A stretch of 64,000 bases of DNA from JAVJQS01 sp040218815. Lineage in GTDB: Bacteria; Bacteroidota; Bacteroidia; Flavobacteriales_E; Vicingaceae. The translations under genes and the position numbers were made by a program. Positions 50,115-58,615 of the stretch are shown here, in pieces; the first letter of the stretch is position 1, and each line of letters starts with the position of its first letter. The notes under the pieces were generated by a model. That model worked only from the letters and a program-made list of their open reading frames with translations, did not search any database and was not told where the DNA came from. The stretch lies in assembly GCA_040218815.1 (NCBI GenBank), contig JAVJQS010000005.1, positions 1 to 64,000 of the forward strand, in the 5' to 3' direction.

Positions 50115-51371
50115 ATGGAGGCAGAGTTAATCACCATTGGTGATGAGATTTTAATTGGTCAAACAATAGATACCAACTCAGCGTGGATGGCTAAGCAGTT
50201 GTATGAACTGGGTATTAATATTAGCAGAATTACTTCCATAAAAGATGAAAAAGCTGAAATTATTAGTGCATTAACTGAAGCTTCTACTCGTAGCAAATTA
50301 GTGCTTTTAACTGGAGGTCTCGGCCCAACAAAAGATGACATTACCAAGAAAGTACTCTGTGATTTTTTTGAAACTGAGCTTGTCCGAAACAAAGCGGTTG
50401 AAGAAAAAATTGAGGAGTACTTCAATTACCGAGGTAGACAAATCTTAGAAACAAATCTACAACAAGCAGATTTACCTAAAGATTGTGTGGTATTGCACAA
50501 TGAACTGGGAACTGCAAGTGGAATGTGGTTTGAAAAAAATGGGACAGTAGTAGTGAGTATGCCTGGAGTACCTTATGAAATGAAAGGCTTAATGAGCAAT
50601 GAAGTATTGCCCAAAGTAAAACAACACTTTACCCTATCTAAATTGTATCATAAAACAATAATGACCGAAGGGATAGGGGAGTCATTCTTAGCTGAAATAG
50701 TAAAAGACTGGGAAAATAGTCTGGAAATACAAGGGATTAAAATTGCCTACCTGCCCTCTCCAGGTATGGTGCGAGTGCGTCTTAGCGCCGCTGGGGGTGA
50801 CTACACCGAATTAAAAAATAAGGTTGACAAAAAGGCAAAAGAATTAAATACACTGGTCCCACAATATATCTTCGGGGAAGACGACATTGCCATGGAGAAA
50901 GCAATCGGTGATACGCTGCTAGCAAAACAAAAAACTGTAGCAACGGCAGAAAGTTGCACAGGAGGAAACATTGCAAAATTGCTCACGAGTGTCCCTGGAA
51001 GTTCCGTTTATTTTTTAGGATCGATTGTAAGCTACTCCAATGCTGCAAAAACGAATTTGTTAGGTGTGGATAGTTCCGACATCGAAAATTACGGGGCTGT
51101 TAGCGAAACAGTGGTAAGGCAAATGGCAATCGGTGCCAGAAAGAAATTGAATGCAGATTATGCTATAGCAACTACTGGTGTAGCAGGTCCAGATGGCGGA
51201 ACTGAAGAAAAGCCAGTAGGCACAGTCTGGATTGCAGTAGCTGCTGAAGCAGGGGTTTTTGCTAAAAAATTCCAGTTTGAAAAAGACAGAGGTCGAAATA
51301 TATTGCGCTCTTCATTGGCTGGAATTAGTATGCTTAGACGTTTATTAGAGGGGAATTTAGAGTTGAATTAA
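50115..51371 (+). CDS. cinA: CinA-family nicotinamide-nucleotide amidohydrolase / ADP-ribose pyrophosphatase
   Basis: The 418-residue protein combines an N-terminal MoCF/COG1058 domain (ITIGDEILIGQTIDTNSAWM, GGLGPTKDDITK, about 1-170), a linking region and a C-terminal PncC domain (about 260-415) with VATAESCTGGNIAKLLTSVPGSS (about 273) and TGVAGPDGGTEEKPVGTVWIA. It recycles NMN in NAD metabolism. The stop overlaps the end of the convergent LOG gene by 4 bp. Confidence 0.95.
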   Translation: MEAELITIGDEILIGQTIDTNSAWMAKQLYELGINISRITSIKDEKAEIISALTEASTRSKLVLLTGGLGPTKDDITKKVLCDFFETELVRNKAVEEKIEEYFNYRGRQILETNLQQADLPKDCVVLHNELGTASGMWFEKNGTVVVSMPGVPYEMKGLMSNEVLPKVKQHFTLSKLYHKTIMTEGIGESFLAEIVKDWENSLEIQGIKIAYLPSPGMVRVRLSAAGGDYTELKNKVDKKAKELNTLVPQYIFGEDDIAMEKAIGDTLLAKQKTVATAESCTGGNIAKLLTSVPGSSVYFLGSIVSYSNAAKTNLLGVDSSDIENYGAVSETVVRQMAIGARKKLNADYAIATTGVAGPDGGTEEKPVGTVWIAVAAEAGVFAKKFQFEKDRGRNILRSSLAGISMLRRLLEGNLELN

Positions 51372-52078
51372 AAGTTTGGTTTCAATAAGTACTTCGAGTA
51401 GAAATTGTCGATATAATCTACGGCTTCATCGACAGTGTCAGCTAAATAAAAGAGGTCAAGATCATCTTTGTTTACATTGTTGTTTGCATCTAATAAAACT
51501 TCTTTAATCCAATCAATCAGCCCGCCCCAGAAACTTTTACTCATTAATACAATGGGGAATTTGCCGATTTTATTCGTTTGAATCAACGTGAGTGCTTCAA
51601 AAAACTCATCTAGGGTTCCAAAACCTCCAGGAAGCACGACAAAGCCCTGGGCATATTTTACAAACATTAATTTTCGAACAAAAAAGTAATCAAACTGCAA
51701 TGATTTGTCCTTATCAATATAGGGGTTGTTATTCTGCTCAAAAGGTAAATCAATATTTAACCCAACAGATTTACCCCCTGCACGATGTGCCCCCTTATTA
51801 GCAGCTTCCATAATCCCAGGGCCACCTCCAGTTATCACACCATAGCCTTTTTTACAGATTTTAAATGCCAGTTCATCTGCAATTTTATAGTATTTATGGT
51901 CAGGCAGTGTTCTTGCTGATCCAAAAATAGATACACAAGGTCCAATTTTAGAAAGATTTTCGAAGCCGTTTACAAATTCAGACATGATTTTAAAAACTGC
52001 CCAAGAGTCATTACTTTTTATATCATTCCATTGTTTTTCGCTGAATTTATCTGCGATCTTATCGTCTTTATTTTCCAT
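51368..52078 (-). CDS. LOG-family Rossmann protein (TIGR00730)
   Basis: The 236-residue protein has the LOG signatures ITGGGPGIMEAANKGAHRAGG (about 80-100) and VVLPGGFGTLDEFFEALTLIQTNKIG (about 149-174), i.e. PGGxGTxxE. Members hydrolyse nucleoside 5'-monophosphates such as cytokinin ribotides, releasing ribose phosphate. In bacteria the substrate is often AMP-like. The C-terminus contains an acidic helix. It converges with cinA. Confidence 0.92.
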   Translation of the reverse strand: MENKDDKIADKFSEKQWNDIKSNDSWAVFKIMSEFVNGFENLSKIGPCVSIFGSARTLPDHKYYKIADELAFKICKKGYGVITGGGPGIMEAANKGAHRAGGKSVGLNIDLPFEQNNNPYIDKDKSLQFDYFFVRKLMFVKYAQGFVVLPGGFGTLDEFFEALTLIQTNKIGKFPIVLMSKSFWGGLIDWIKEVLLDANNNVNKDDLDLFYLADTVDEAVDYIDNFYSKYLLKPNF

Positions 52079-52225
52079 GTGCTAGTTCCTAATCAGAGTG
52101 GTTTATTTAGAATAGTGCTAAACCATTAGCAAATAAAAGCATTCAATTGGGAAAATGAAGCTATTGCTAGTAAATATATCGAATGTAGTATTTATTCTCA
52201 ACTATTAATAATTATACCGAAATGA

Positions 52226-52390
52226 AATCTTAAATTTATTAATAGGATTGGTAGAAAGTTGCAAGTTGGAATATGGAATTATCATGAAGATCAAATTTAT
52301 TCTTTTGATGCTCCAGCTTCCAGCGGAGTTTATATTTTAAGGGTGTTTACAGCTAATCAGCAAAGTAACATCAAGCTATTTAACCCATAA
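52226..52390 (+). pseudogene. Remnant of a T9SS C-terminal sorting domain gene
   Basis: An open frame without a start reads NLKFINRIGRKLQVGIWNYH and continues ..YSFDAPASSGVYILRVFTAN..IKLFNP then TAA. SGVYILRV..IKLF is the type A sorting-domain (Por secretion) ending of Bacteroidota. An in-frame TGA at 52223 and lack of any start or upstream coding make it a gene fragment, perhaps the tail of an adhesin or protease gene that was deleted. It lies 5 bp before the next lipoprotein gene. Confidence 0.75.
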
Positions 52391-52395
52391 TTATT

Positions 52396-53106
52396 ATGAA
52401 ATTAAGTATAACTTTTTTACTGCTGCTAAGCTTTCTCAGCTGTCAAGATGATGATGAACCAATTGAACGAGTGGTTACACAAGAAGGACGTTTATTTAAA
52501 AACTGTGAAAAGGATCCTTATGCAGGCATGACTTTAAACTTTTATTATATTAGAGATGGGAGTTTACTTCGAGATAATAAGAAAGAGTTTCATAGCAGCA
52601 CAACAACAGATAGTAGTGGATTTTATTCCTTTAGCTATAAGCCAAAGTGGGATTACATAGAAGTAGAGAATGATAAAGGTGATGTGGTTTTTCGCACCGC
52701 ACCACCCTTTAAGTCTGAAGGTAATTATGCCTATGCTGAAAATTATAGCAGAACTAAACTAACACATCCAGTAAAAATTAAAACAGATCGACCATTTACT
52801 GAGGAGGATACTATTTTTATGGGAGCTGAGGCTAATTTTGGTGTAATATTTACCTTAAATGGTCCTTTTGAAAACAACCAAACAAGTCAGACAGATTTAT
52901 TGAATTTCGTTAGGGTAGATGGTTTAATTGCTGGGTTTCATCAAAGTATAGAATCTAAAGTGATCTTTTTTTGGGAAATAGGTATAGAACAATACAATAA
53001 AATTTCAACCAATGCTGCACCTTTTGCACCTCCTAATTTAATTTATAATGTGCCACAACGCCTATGTGATGGAGACACCGTGATTGTTGATTTGAGAGGA
53101 TTGTGA
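52396..53106 (+). CDS. Hypothetical lipoprotein
   Basis: The 236-residue protein has a lipoprotein signal (FLLLLSFLSCQDDDE; Cys about 16 followed by an acidic run, typical of Bacteroidota surface lipoproteins). The rest is a beta-rich region with an early transthyretin/carboxypeptidase-regulatory-like layout: GMTLNFYYIRDG, TDSSGFYSFSYKPKWDYIEV. No named family. It is probably a surface-exposed lipoprotein, since Asp-rich tails after Cys serve as surface export signals in Bacteroidota. Confidence 0.75.
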   Translation: MKLSITFLLLLSFLSCQDDDEPIERVVTQEGRLFKNCEKDPYAGMTLNFYYIRDGSLLRDNKKEFHSSTTTDSSGFYSFSYKPKWDYIEVENDKGDVVFRTAPPFKSEGNYAYAENYSRTKLTHPVKIKTDRPFTEEDTIFMGAEANFGVIFTLNGPFENNQTSQTDLLNFVRVDGLIAGFHQSIESKVIFFWEIGIEQYNKISTNAAPFAPPNLIYNVPQRLCDGDTVIVDLRGL

Positions 53107-53133
53107 GGAAAATGAAAAAGAAAAGCAAGGATA

Positions 53134-53163
53134 AGCTTCCAATTATTAATTTAATTGGAAGCT
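53134..53163. terminator. Hairpin between convergent lipoprotein gene and uvrA
   Basis: AGCTTCCAATTA and TAATTGGAAGCT form a 12-bp stem around a 6-nt loop. It overlaps the last codons of uvrA and has only weak T tracts, so its role as terminator is uncertain. Confidence 0.5.
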
Positions 53164-55997
53164 AGTTCCTTCTTTAAATAGTGAGCTGTGTAGCTTTTTT
53201 TATTTTTTGCCACTTGTTCAGGACTTCCCGAAGTTAAAATGGTTCCACCATTTTTTCCGCCTTCTGGGCCTAAATCAATAATGTGGTCAGCTACTTTAAT
53301 GATGTCTAAATTATGTTCAATGATTAAAACGGTGTTGCCATAATCAACCAATCGATTTAAAACGATTAGTAGGATACGGATATCTTCAAAGTGCAAACCT
53401 GTGGTAGGCTCATCTAAAATATAAAAGGTATTTCCAGTATTCTTTTTGGCTAACTCGGTAGCTAATTTTACCCGTTGGGCCTCACCACCAGACAAAGTAG
53501 TAGAGGCCTGTCCTAAATGCACATATCCCAAACCCACTTGTTGTAATGTTTTTATTTTTTGTAAAATCGAAGGGACGTGTTCGAAAAATTCAACAGCTTG
53601 ATTTATTGTCATGTTAAGCACATCACTAATCGACTTACTCTTGTATCGAACCTCTAAGGTTTCTCGGTTGTATCTTCTCCCATTGCACTCTGGACATTCC
53701 ACATAAACATCAGGAAGAAAATTCATTTCAATGGTTTGAACACCTGCTCCTCCGCAAGTTTCGCAGCGCCCACCCTTTACATTAAAAGAAAACCGACCTT
53801 GCTTGTAACCTCTTATTTTTGCTTCCGGCAATCGACTGAAAAGTGCTCTAATATCAGTAAAAACACCAGTATATGTTGCTGGATTTGAACGCGGCGTTCT
53901 ACCGATTGGAGATTGGTCGATTTCAATAATTTTATCAACTTCATCAATGCCTTTGATGCTTTTATAAGGCATGGGGTTTCGTTTCCCGTTATAGATGTGG
54001 TTATTTAAAATAGGGTAGAGGGTGTCATCTATTAGAGTGGATTTGCCGCTACCAGATACACCCGTCACACATATCAATTGTCCCAGAGGGAACTTTACAT
54101 TTAAGTTTTTTAGATTATTACCACTAGCTCCTTTTAACTCAATGAATTTTCCATTGCCTTTTCTACGTTTCTTTGGAATTTCAATGCTTAACTCATTGCT
54201 GAGGTATTTAGAGGTAATTGAATCACCTTTTAATACCTCTGCTGGTTTACCTTGTTCCACAATTTTTCCACCATGAATTCCAGCATGCGGACCGATATCA
54301 ATGAGGTAATCTGACGCTAGCATAATGTCCTTGTCATGCTCCACCACAATAATCGAATTACCAATATCTCGTAAATTTTTTAGCGCATCAATCAGCTGAT
54401 TATTGTCTCTTTGATGCAGTCCAATGCTAGGCTCATCTAAAATGTAAAGCACACCAACTAACTGAGAACCGATTTGGGTAGCTAAGCGAATTCGCTGGGC
54501 TTCACCACCAGAAAGGCTCTTCGCACTTCGATTTAAGGAAAGGTAGGTCAAGCCAACATCAAGTAAAAACTGAATTCTTGTTTTTATTTCCTTGAGGATG
54601 TCTTTTGCAATTACCTGATTTCTATCGGATAATTTTTTTTCTATGTGCTCAAACCAATCCGCTAATTCATCGATATCCAATTGCGCTAAGTCAGCAATAT
54701 TATTATCATTTATTTTAAAGTAAAGTGATTCTTTTTTCAAACGGGCGCCATCGCAAACATCACAAGCTACTCTATTCATGAATTTAATGGCCCATTTGCC
54801 GATAGATTTGGCCTTATTTTCTTCGTATTGTCGTTCAATAAACGAAGTCACTCCTTCAAAAGCAAAAGAATACTTTGTGGAAGTTCCTCCTATTTTTTCA
54901 GTGACTTGTAAGTCTGAGTTGGTGCCATATAGAATAGTACTTATTGCTTCTTCGCTTAAGTCTTTAATGGGCGTGGTTAGCTTAAAGTTATAATAGTTTA
55001 AGATGATTTCAACTTGCTTGAAAATCCATTTGTTAGAATAATCGCCTAAGGGCAAAATTCCTCCAGATTTAATTGTTTTTTTTTCGTTGGGAATAATCTT
55101 GTCTTTGCTTACTTCGGCAATTTCACCTAAGCCATTGCACTTGGGACAAGCTCCGTAAGGAGAATTAAAAGAGAAAGAATTGGGAGCAGGCTCATCATAC
55201 GAAATCCCAGAAGTAGGACACATTAAATTTCGACTAAAAAAGCGGGGAGAATCATTTTCTTTGTCTTTTTCCAATACCATTAATACTCCTTTGCCTTGTT
55301 TCATGGCAAGGTTTATGGCATCGCTGATCCGTTTTTTATTGGCATCATCAACGTTTATACGATCAATAACAATTTCAATGTCGTGCACCTTGTAACGATC
55401 AAGCTGCATATTTCGTGTGATTTCAAGCATTTCACCATCAACACGAACTCGAAGATACCCTTGCTTTAAAATACTCTTAAATAGCTCTTTGTAGTGTCCT
55501 TTCCGCCCTTTGACTACAGGGGCTAAAATGCTGATTGACTTTTTATTAAATTCTTTCTTAATGAGTTGCAATATCTCCTTATCGGAATATTTGATCATCT
55601 TCTCTCCAGTAACATAAGAATAAGCATCAGCTACTTTGGAGTAAAGTAAACGCAGGAAATCATAAATTTCTGTGATGGTGCCAACAGTCGAGCGAGGGTT
55701 TTTACTTACTGTCTTTTGTTCAATAGAAATCACTGGGCTTAAGCCCTCAATTTTATCGACATCTGGGCGCTCCAAGGTGCCCAAAAATTGACGTGCATAG
55801 GAAGCAAAACTTTCCACATATCTTCTTTGCCCTTCAGCATAAATCGTGTCAAAAGCTAATGAAGATTTACCGCTACCACTCAAGCCAGTTATTACTACTA
55901 ACTTTTCTCGTGGAATTTTTAATGAAATATTTTTAAGGTTGTGAACTCTTGCTCCTTCAATATCTAGAGTTTCAAGTCCTGAATGTGTTTCTATCAT
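53151..55997 (-). CDS. uvrA: Excinuclease ABC subunit A
   Basis: UvrA detects bulky DNA lesions and loads UvrB in nucleotide excision repair. The 948-residue protein has two ABC ATPase modules. The first has Walker A GLSGSGKSSLAFDT (about 37-50) and signature LSGGEAQRIRLATQIG. The second has GVSGSGKSTLIDDT and TLSGGEAQRVKLATELAKK. It has zinc modules with CPTSG..CPKCNG, CDVCDGARL and CETCGGAG..CPECNG. Normal length. It may cooperate with the Atl protein at 14 kb. Confidence 0.98.
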   Translation of the reverse strand: MIETHSGLETLDIEGARVHNLKNISLKIPREKLVVITGLSGSGKSSLAFDTIYAEGQRRYVESFASYARQFLGTLERPDVDKIEGLSPVISIEQKTVSKNPRSTVGTITEIYDFLRLLYSKVADAYSYVTGEKMIKYSDKEILQLIKKEFNKKSISILAPVVKGRKGHYKELFKSILKQGYLRVRVDGEMLEITRNMQLDRYKVHDIEIVIDRINVDDANKKRISDAINLAMKQGKGVLMVLEKDKENDSPRFFSRNLMCPTSGISYDEPAPNSFSFNSPYGACPKCNGLGEIAEVSKDKIIPNEKKTIKSGGILPLGDYSNKWIFKQVEIILNYYNFKLTTPIKDLSEEAISTILYGTNSDLQVTEKIGGTSTKYSFAFEGVTSFIERQYEENKAKSIGKWAIKFMNRVACDVCDGARLKKESLYFKINDNNIADLAQLDIDELADWFEHIEKKLSDRNQVIAKDILKEIKTRIQFLLDVGLTYLSLNRSAKSLSGGEAQRIRLATQIGSQLVGVLYILDEPSIGLHQRDNNQLIDALKNLRDIGNSIIVVEHDKDIMLASDYLIDIGPHAGIHGGKIVEQGKPAEVLKGDSITSKYLSNELSIEIPKKRRKGNGKFIELKGASGNNLKNLNVKFPLGQLICVTGVSGSGKSTLIDDTLYPILNNHIYNGKRNPMPYKSIKGIDEVDKIIEIDQSPIGRTPRSNPATYTGVFTDIRALFSRLPEAKIRGYKQGRFSFNVKGGRCETCGGAGVQTIEMNFLPDVYVECPECNGRRYNRETLEVRYKSKSISDVLNMTINQAVEFFEHVPSILQKIKTLQQVGLGYVHLGQASTTLSGGEAQRVKLATELAKKNTGNTFYILDEPTTGLHFEDIRILLIVLNRLVDYGNTVLIIEHNLDIIKVADHIIDLGPEGGKNGGTILTSGSPEQVAKNKKSYTAHYLKKELASN

Positions 55998-56038
55998 TGA
56001 TTAAAATCTACCTTTTTAACACTTATCGTGAGACATTG

Positions 56039-56992
56039 TTATTGATTTAGCAAGTATTTTTTATTGCTAGGTAATTTTATGGTGTAGTTCTTATTCGATG
56101 GATTTTTTAAATACCCCTGACGTAACCAAGGATTAAAATACTTTAGCGTTTTATAGCTTAACTCGTATTCATGGGCAAAGTCTGCAAAATTTGAAATGCT
56201 ACTATCTACTTTTACTTCAGTATAATTTAATGGAGGGTATAAATCTTTTTTTCGAATGTTAAAACCATAATCAGTTGGATTTTCCATAATGTGCTTTGCA
56301 GCTAAAATGCGAAATACATAGCGTTCTGTTTCATTGTTTAATAGCAAATCGTAATAATTGCTTGCTTTTTGTCTTTCTAGTTCGCTACTAATTAGTGATT
56401 TCCCTGCATTGTAGGAGGCTGCAACTAATTCCCAATTTTTATATATTTCATAAGCATCGTTCAAATAGTTGCAAGCTGCCTGAGTTGCTTTCTCTACATG
56501 ATATCGCTCATCGACTTCATCGTTAATTTCTAAACCATATTCTTTCCCAGTTACCTCTAAAAATTGCCAATATCCAGTTGCACCTGCTGGAGAAACTACA
56601 TTTTGTAATCCACTTTCAATAAGGGAGAGGTATTTAAAGTCATCCGGGATATTATTCAATTTTAATATTGGTTCTATTACGGGAAACCAACGATTGGCTC
56701 GCTTAAAATAAAGAATGGTGTTAGAGTGAAAATAAGCATTCGCGTGTACTTCACGATCTAACCGCTCGTATACTTCAGGGTCATTCATCGGAACGTTATT
56801 GCCTGCAAAACTAATCTGTTCAGGTGGGCTTAAACTAAATATGTGGTAGCTATCATTTATTTGGTCTTGATGTACTTTTTCACTGTTGGCAGTATCAATC
56901 GAAAAAGTAAAAAGTTTGAATAGCCCAAAAAGGGCAAATAACAAGACTATTATCTTAAATGGATTTATTGATTTTAGTTGACTTATGTTCAT
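56039..56992 (-). CDS. Membrane-anchored lytic transglycosylase (SLT family)
   Basis: The 317-residue protein has an N-terminal membrane segment (IIVLLFALFGLFKLFTFSI) and a goose-lysozyme-like SLT domain. The catalytic Glu is in YLSLIESGLQNVVSPAGATG (about 126) with YWQFLEVTGKEYGL, and AASYNAGKSLI further on (about 196). It lacks LysM repeats of full MltD. Lytic transglycosylases cut glycan strands for wall turnover or to allow passage of secretion machines. It overlaps the WecA-like gene by 4 bp, at the end of the polysaccharide cluster. Confidence 0.88.
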   Translation of the reverse strand: MNISQLKSINPFKIIVLLFALFGLFKLFTFSIDTANSEKVHQDQINDSYHIFSLSPPEQISFAGNNVPMNDPEVYERLDREVHANAYFHSNTILYFKRANRWFPVIEPILKLNNIPDDFKYLSLIESGLQNVVSPAGATGYWQFLEVTGKEYGLEINDEVDERYHVEKATQAACNYLNDAYEIYKNWELVAASYNAGKSLISSELERQKASNYYDLLLNNETERYVFRILAAKHIMENPTDYGFNIRKKDLYPPLNYTEVKVDSSISNFADFAHEYELSYKTLKYFNPWLRQGYLKNPSNKNYTIKLPSNKKYLLNQ

Positions 56993-58065
56993 GGTTTTCT
57001 GCTTCCTGAAAAGCGGTCTTTGGTTATTAAAAATAAGGAAAGAAACACCATTAAAACGTAAGTAGAGAAAAGTATTGTAAAAAGGTGTGTCCAGTTTTCT
57101 ATTGAAAGTGCAATCAACATTAATACTGTCGAAATTAAACCAATTCCTCCGATAATTAAGGTTACTGATTGATCTGAAAAGCCGAGGTAAGAAAGGTGAT
57201 GCGTGGTATGGTCTTTACCACCTACGAAAGGAGATTTGCCTTTTGCTAAGCGGTTAATAGTGACAGTGGTTGTATCGCAAATAGGTACTAAAAACGCTAA
57301 TAATGGTAATATAAATTGGCGTGAAGTGATTTTATCTGCCATTGCAGTGTCATTGTTCCATAAGAAGTTAATGGATAATGCTGCCAGAATGATGCCGAGG
57401 AATTGGCTACCAGTATCTCCCATATAGATTCTTGAGGGAGCCCAATTAAAATATAAAAAACCCACTAGTGCGCCCACTAGCCCTATTACTAATATAAAGT
57501 AAGAGCTATTGTATTCTTTGTTAAAATAAATAACTGTCAACATACCTATTAATGCAAAAATTGAAGCAACGGTGCTTACACCATCCATATTGTCGAGCAT
57601 GTTGATAGAATTCATTAATCCCACGACCCATAAAAAAGTAAGGCTGTAGTTGAGCCATTCATTTTCAAATAAATGAATGTAACTACCAGTAGAGATTAAA
57701 ATTGACGCACAAATGATTTGTGCTAGAAATTTTAAGGTAGGATTAGTATTGAAAGCATCATCAGCTAGACCAACCAAAAACCCCAAGCTACACGCACCAA
57801 TAACACCAATTAATTGGAGGTTGAATGAAGAGATCAATTTTGGAAAAAATATTTGATAGACCGAAAAAACCAGTAAAAACACAATAAAAAACGAAATACC
57901 TCCAAATGCCGGTTTTGAAGTAGTGTTCCACCTAATCACTTGATCATCTAAATTTCTGATTCCTAGGTTTTTAGAAAACTTAATAAAGATTCGGTTAATC
58001 AGAATGCTAAAGATTAAGCTTCCTAAAAACACCAACGATAATTTTATTATAAACAGTTGATTCAC
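56989..58065 (-). CDS. WecA/TagO-type undecaprenyl-phosphate glycosyl-1-phosphate transferase
   Basis: The 358-residue membrane protein has about ten helices and the MraY/WecA motifs: an early NLDDQVIRWNTTSKPAFGGI, LVGLADDAFNTNPTLKFLAQ (Asp pair), MNSINMLDNMDGVST, NWAPSRIYMGDTGSQFLG (about 210) and GGKDHTTHHLSYLG. It transfers a HexNAc-1-P to the lipid carrier, the first step of a surface glycan. Initiation is GTG (58065), 2 bp after rfbC. It fits the exopolysaccharide cluster. Confidence 0.93.
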   Translation of the reverse strand: MNQLFIIKLSLVFLGSLIFSILINRIFIKFSKNLGIRNLDDQVIRWNTTSKPAFGGISFFIVFLLVFSVYQIFFPKLISSFNLQLIGVIGACSLGFLVGLADDAFNTNPTLKFLAQIICASILISTGSYIHLFENEWLNYSLTFLWVVGLMNSINMLDNMDGVSTVASIFALIGMLTVIYFNKEYNSSYFILVIGLVGALVGFLYFNWAPSRIYMGDTGSQFLGIILAALSINFLWNNDTAMADKITSRQFILPLLAFLVPICDTTTVTINRLAKGKSPFVGGKDHTTHHLSYLGFSDQSVTLIIGGIGLISTVLMLIALSIENWTHLFTILFSTYVLMVFLSLFLITKDRFSGSRKP

Positions 58066-58067
58066 AA

Positions 58068-58610
58068 TTAAAATTGAGACTTAAAGTCATTAAAAGCAGG
58101 AGATAATTGATCTTTTTCTGAAATGATGGGGTCATTTACATTCCAGTCGATAGCTAAATTCTTATCATTCCAAAGAATAGAGCCTTCAGATTCCTTGTTG
58201 TATAAAGCAGTGCATTTGTAGGAGAAAATCGTATTATCTTCTAATGTTAAAAAGCCATGCGCAAAGCCAGGTGGAATAAAGAACAATAAATTATTTTTAT
58301 CACTTAATTCTATTGCAAAATGCTCTCCATATGTTGGAGAAGATTTTCTAATGTCAACAGCAATATCCAGAACAGCACCCCTAATAACTTGCACTAATTT
58401 GCCTTGCGCATGTGGAGGATTTTGAAAATGCAAGCCCCTCAACACATTTTTGCTCGATTTTGAAATATTGTCCTGAACAAAGTGTTGATCAAACCCTTGT
58501 TCCTTTAACTTTTTCTCATTGTAGGCTTCAAAAAAATAACCTCTCTCATCCGGGAAAACTCTAGGTCTAATAATTAATAAGCCATCTATGGTTGTTTTTT
58601 CTACTTCCAT
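58068..58610 (-). CDS. rfbC: dTDP-4-dehydrorhamnose 3,5-epimerase
   Basis: The 180-residue cupin enzyme converts dTDP-4-keto-6-deoxyglucose to dTDP-4-keto-rhamnose. Motifs: IKPRVFPDERGYFFE-like IRPRVFPDERGYFFEAYN, QDNISKSSKNVLRGLHFQNP with the catalytic His (about 63), KLVQVIRGAVLDIAVDIR, and PPGFAHGFLTLEDN. No rfbA, rfbB or rfbD is seen in the window. The neighbours show it feeds surface-glycan synthesis. Confidence 0.95.
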   Translation of the reverse strand: MEVEKTTIDGLLIIRPRVFPDERGYFFEAYNEKKLKEQGFDQHFVQDNISKSSKNVLRGLHFQNPPHAQGKLVQVIRGAVLDIAVDIRKSSPTYGEHFAIELSDKNNLLFFIPPGFAHGFLTLEDNTIFSYKCTALYNKESEGSILWNDKNLAIDWNVNDPIISEKDQLSPAFNDFKSQF

Positions 58611-58615
58611 CTATA

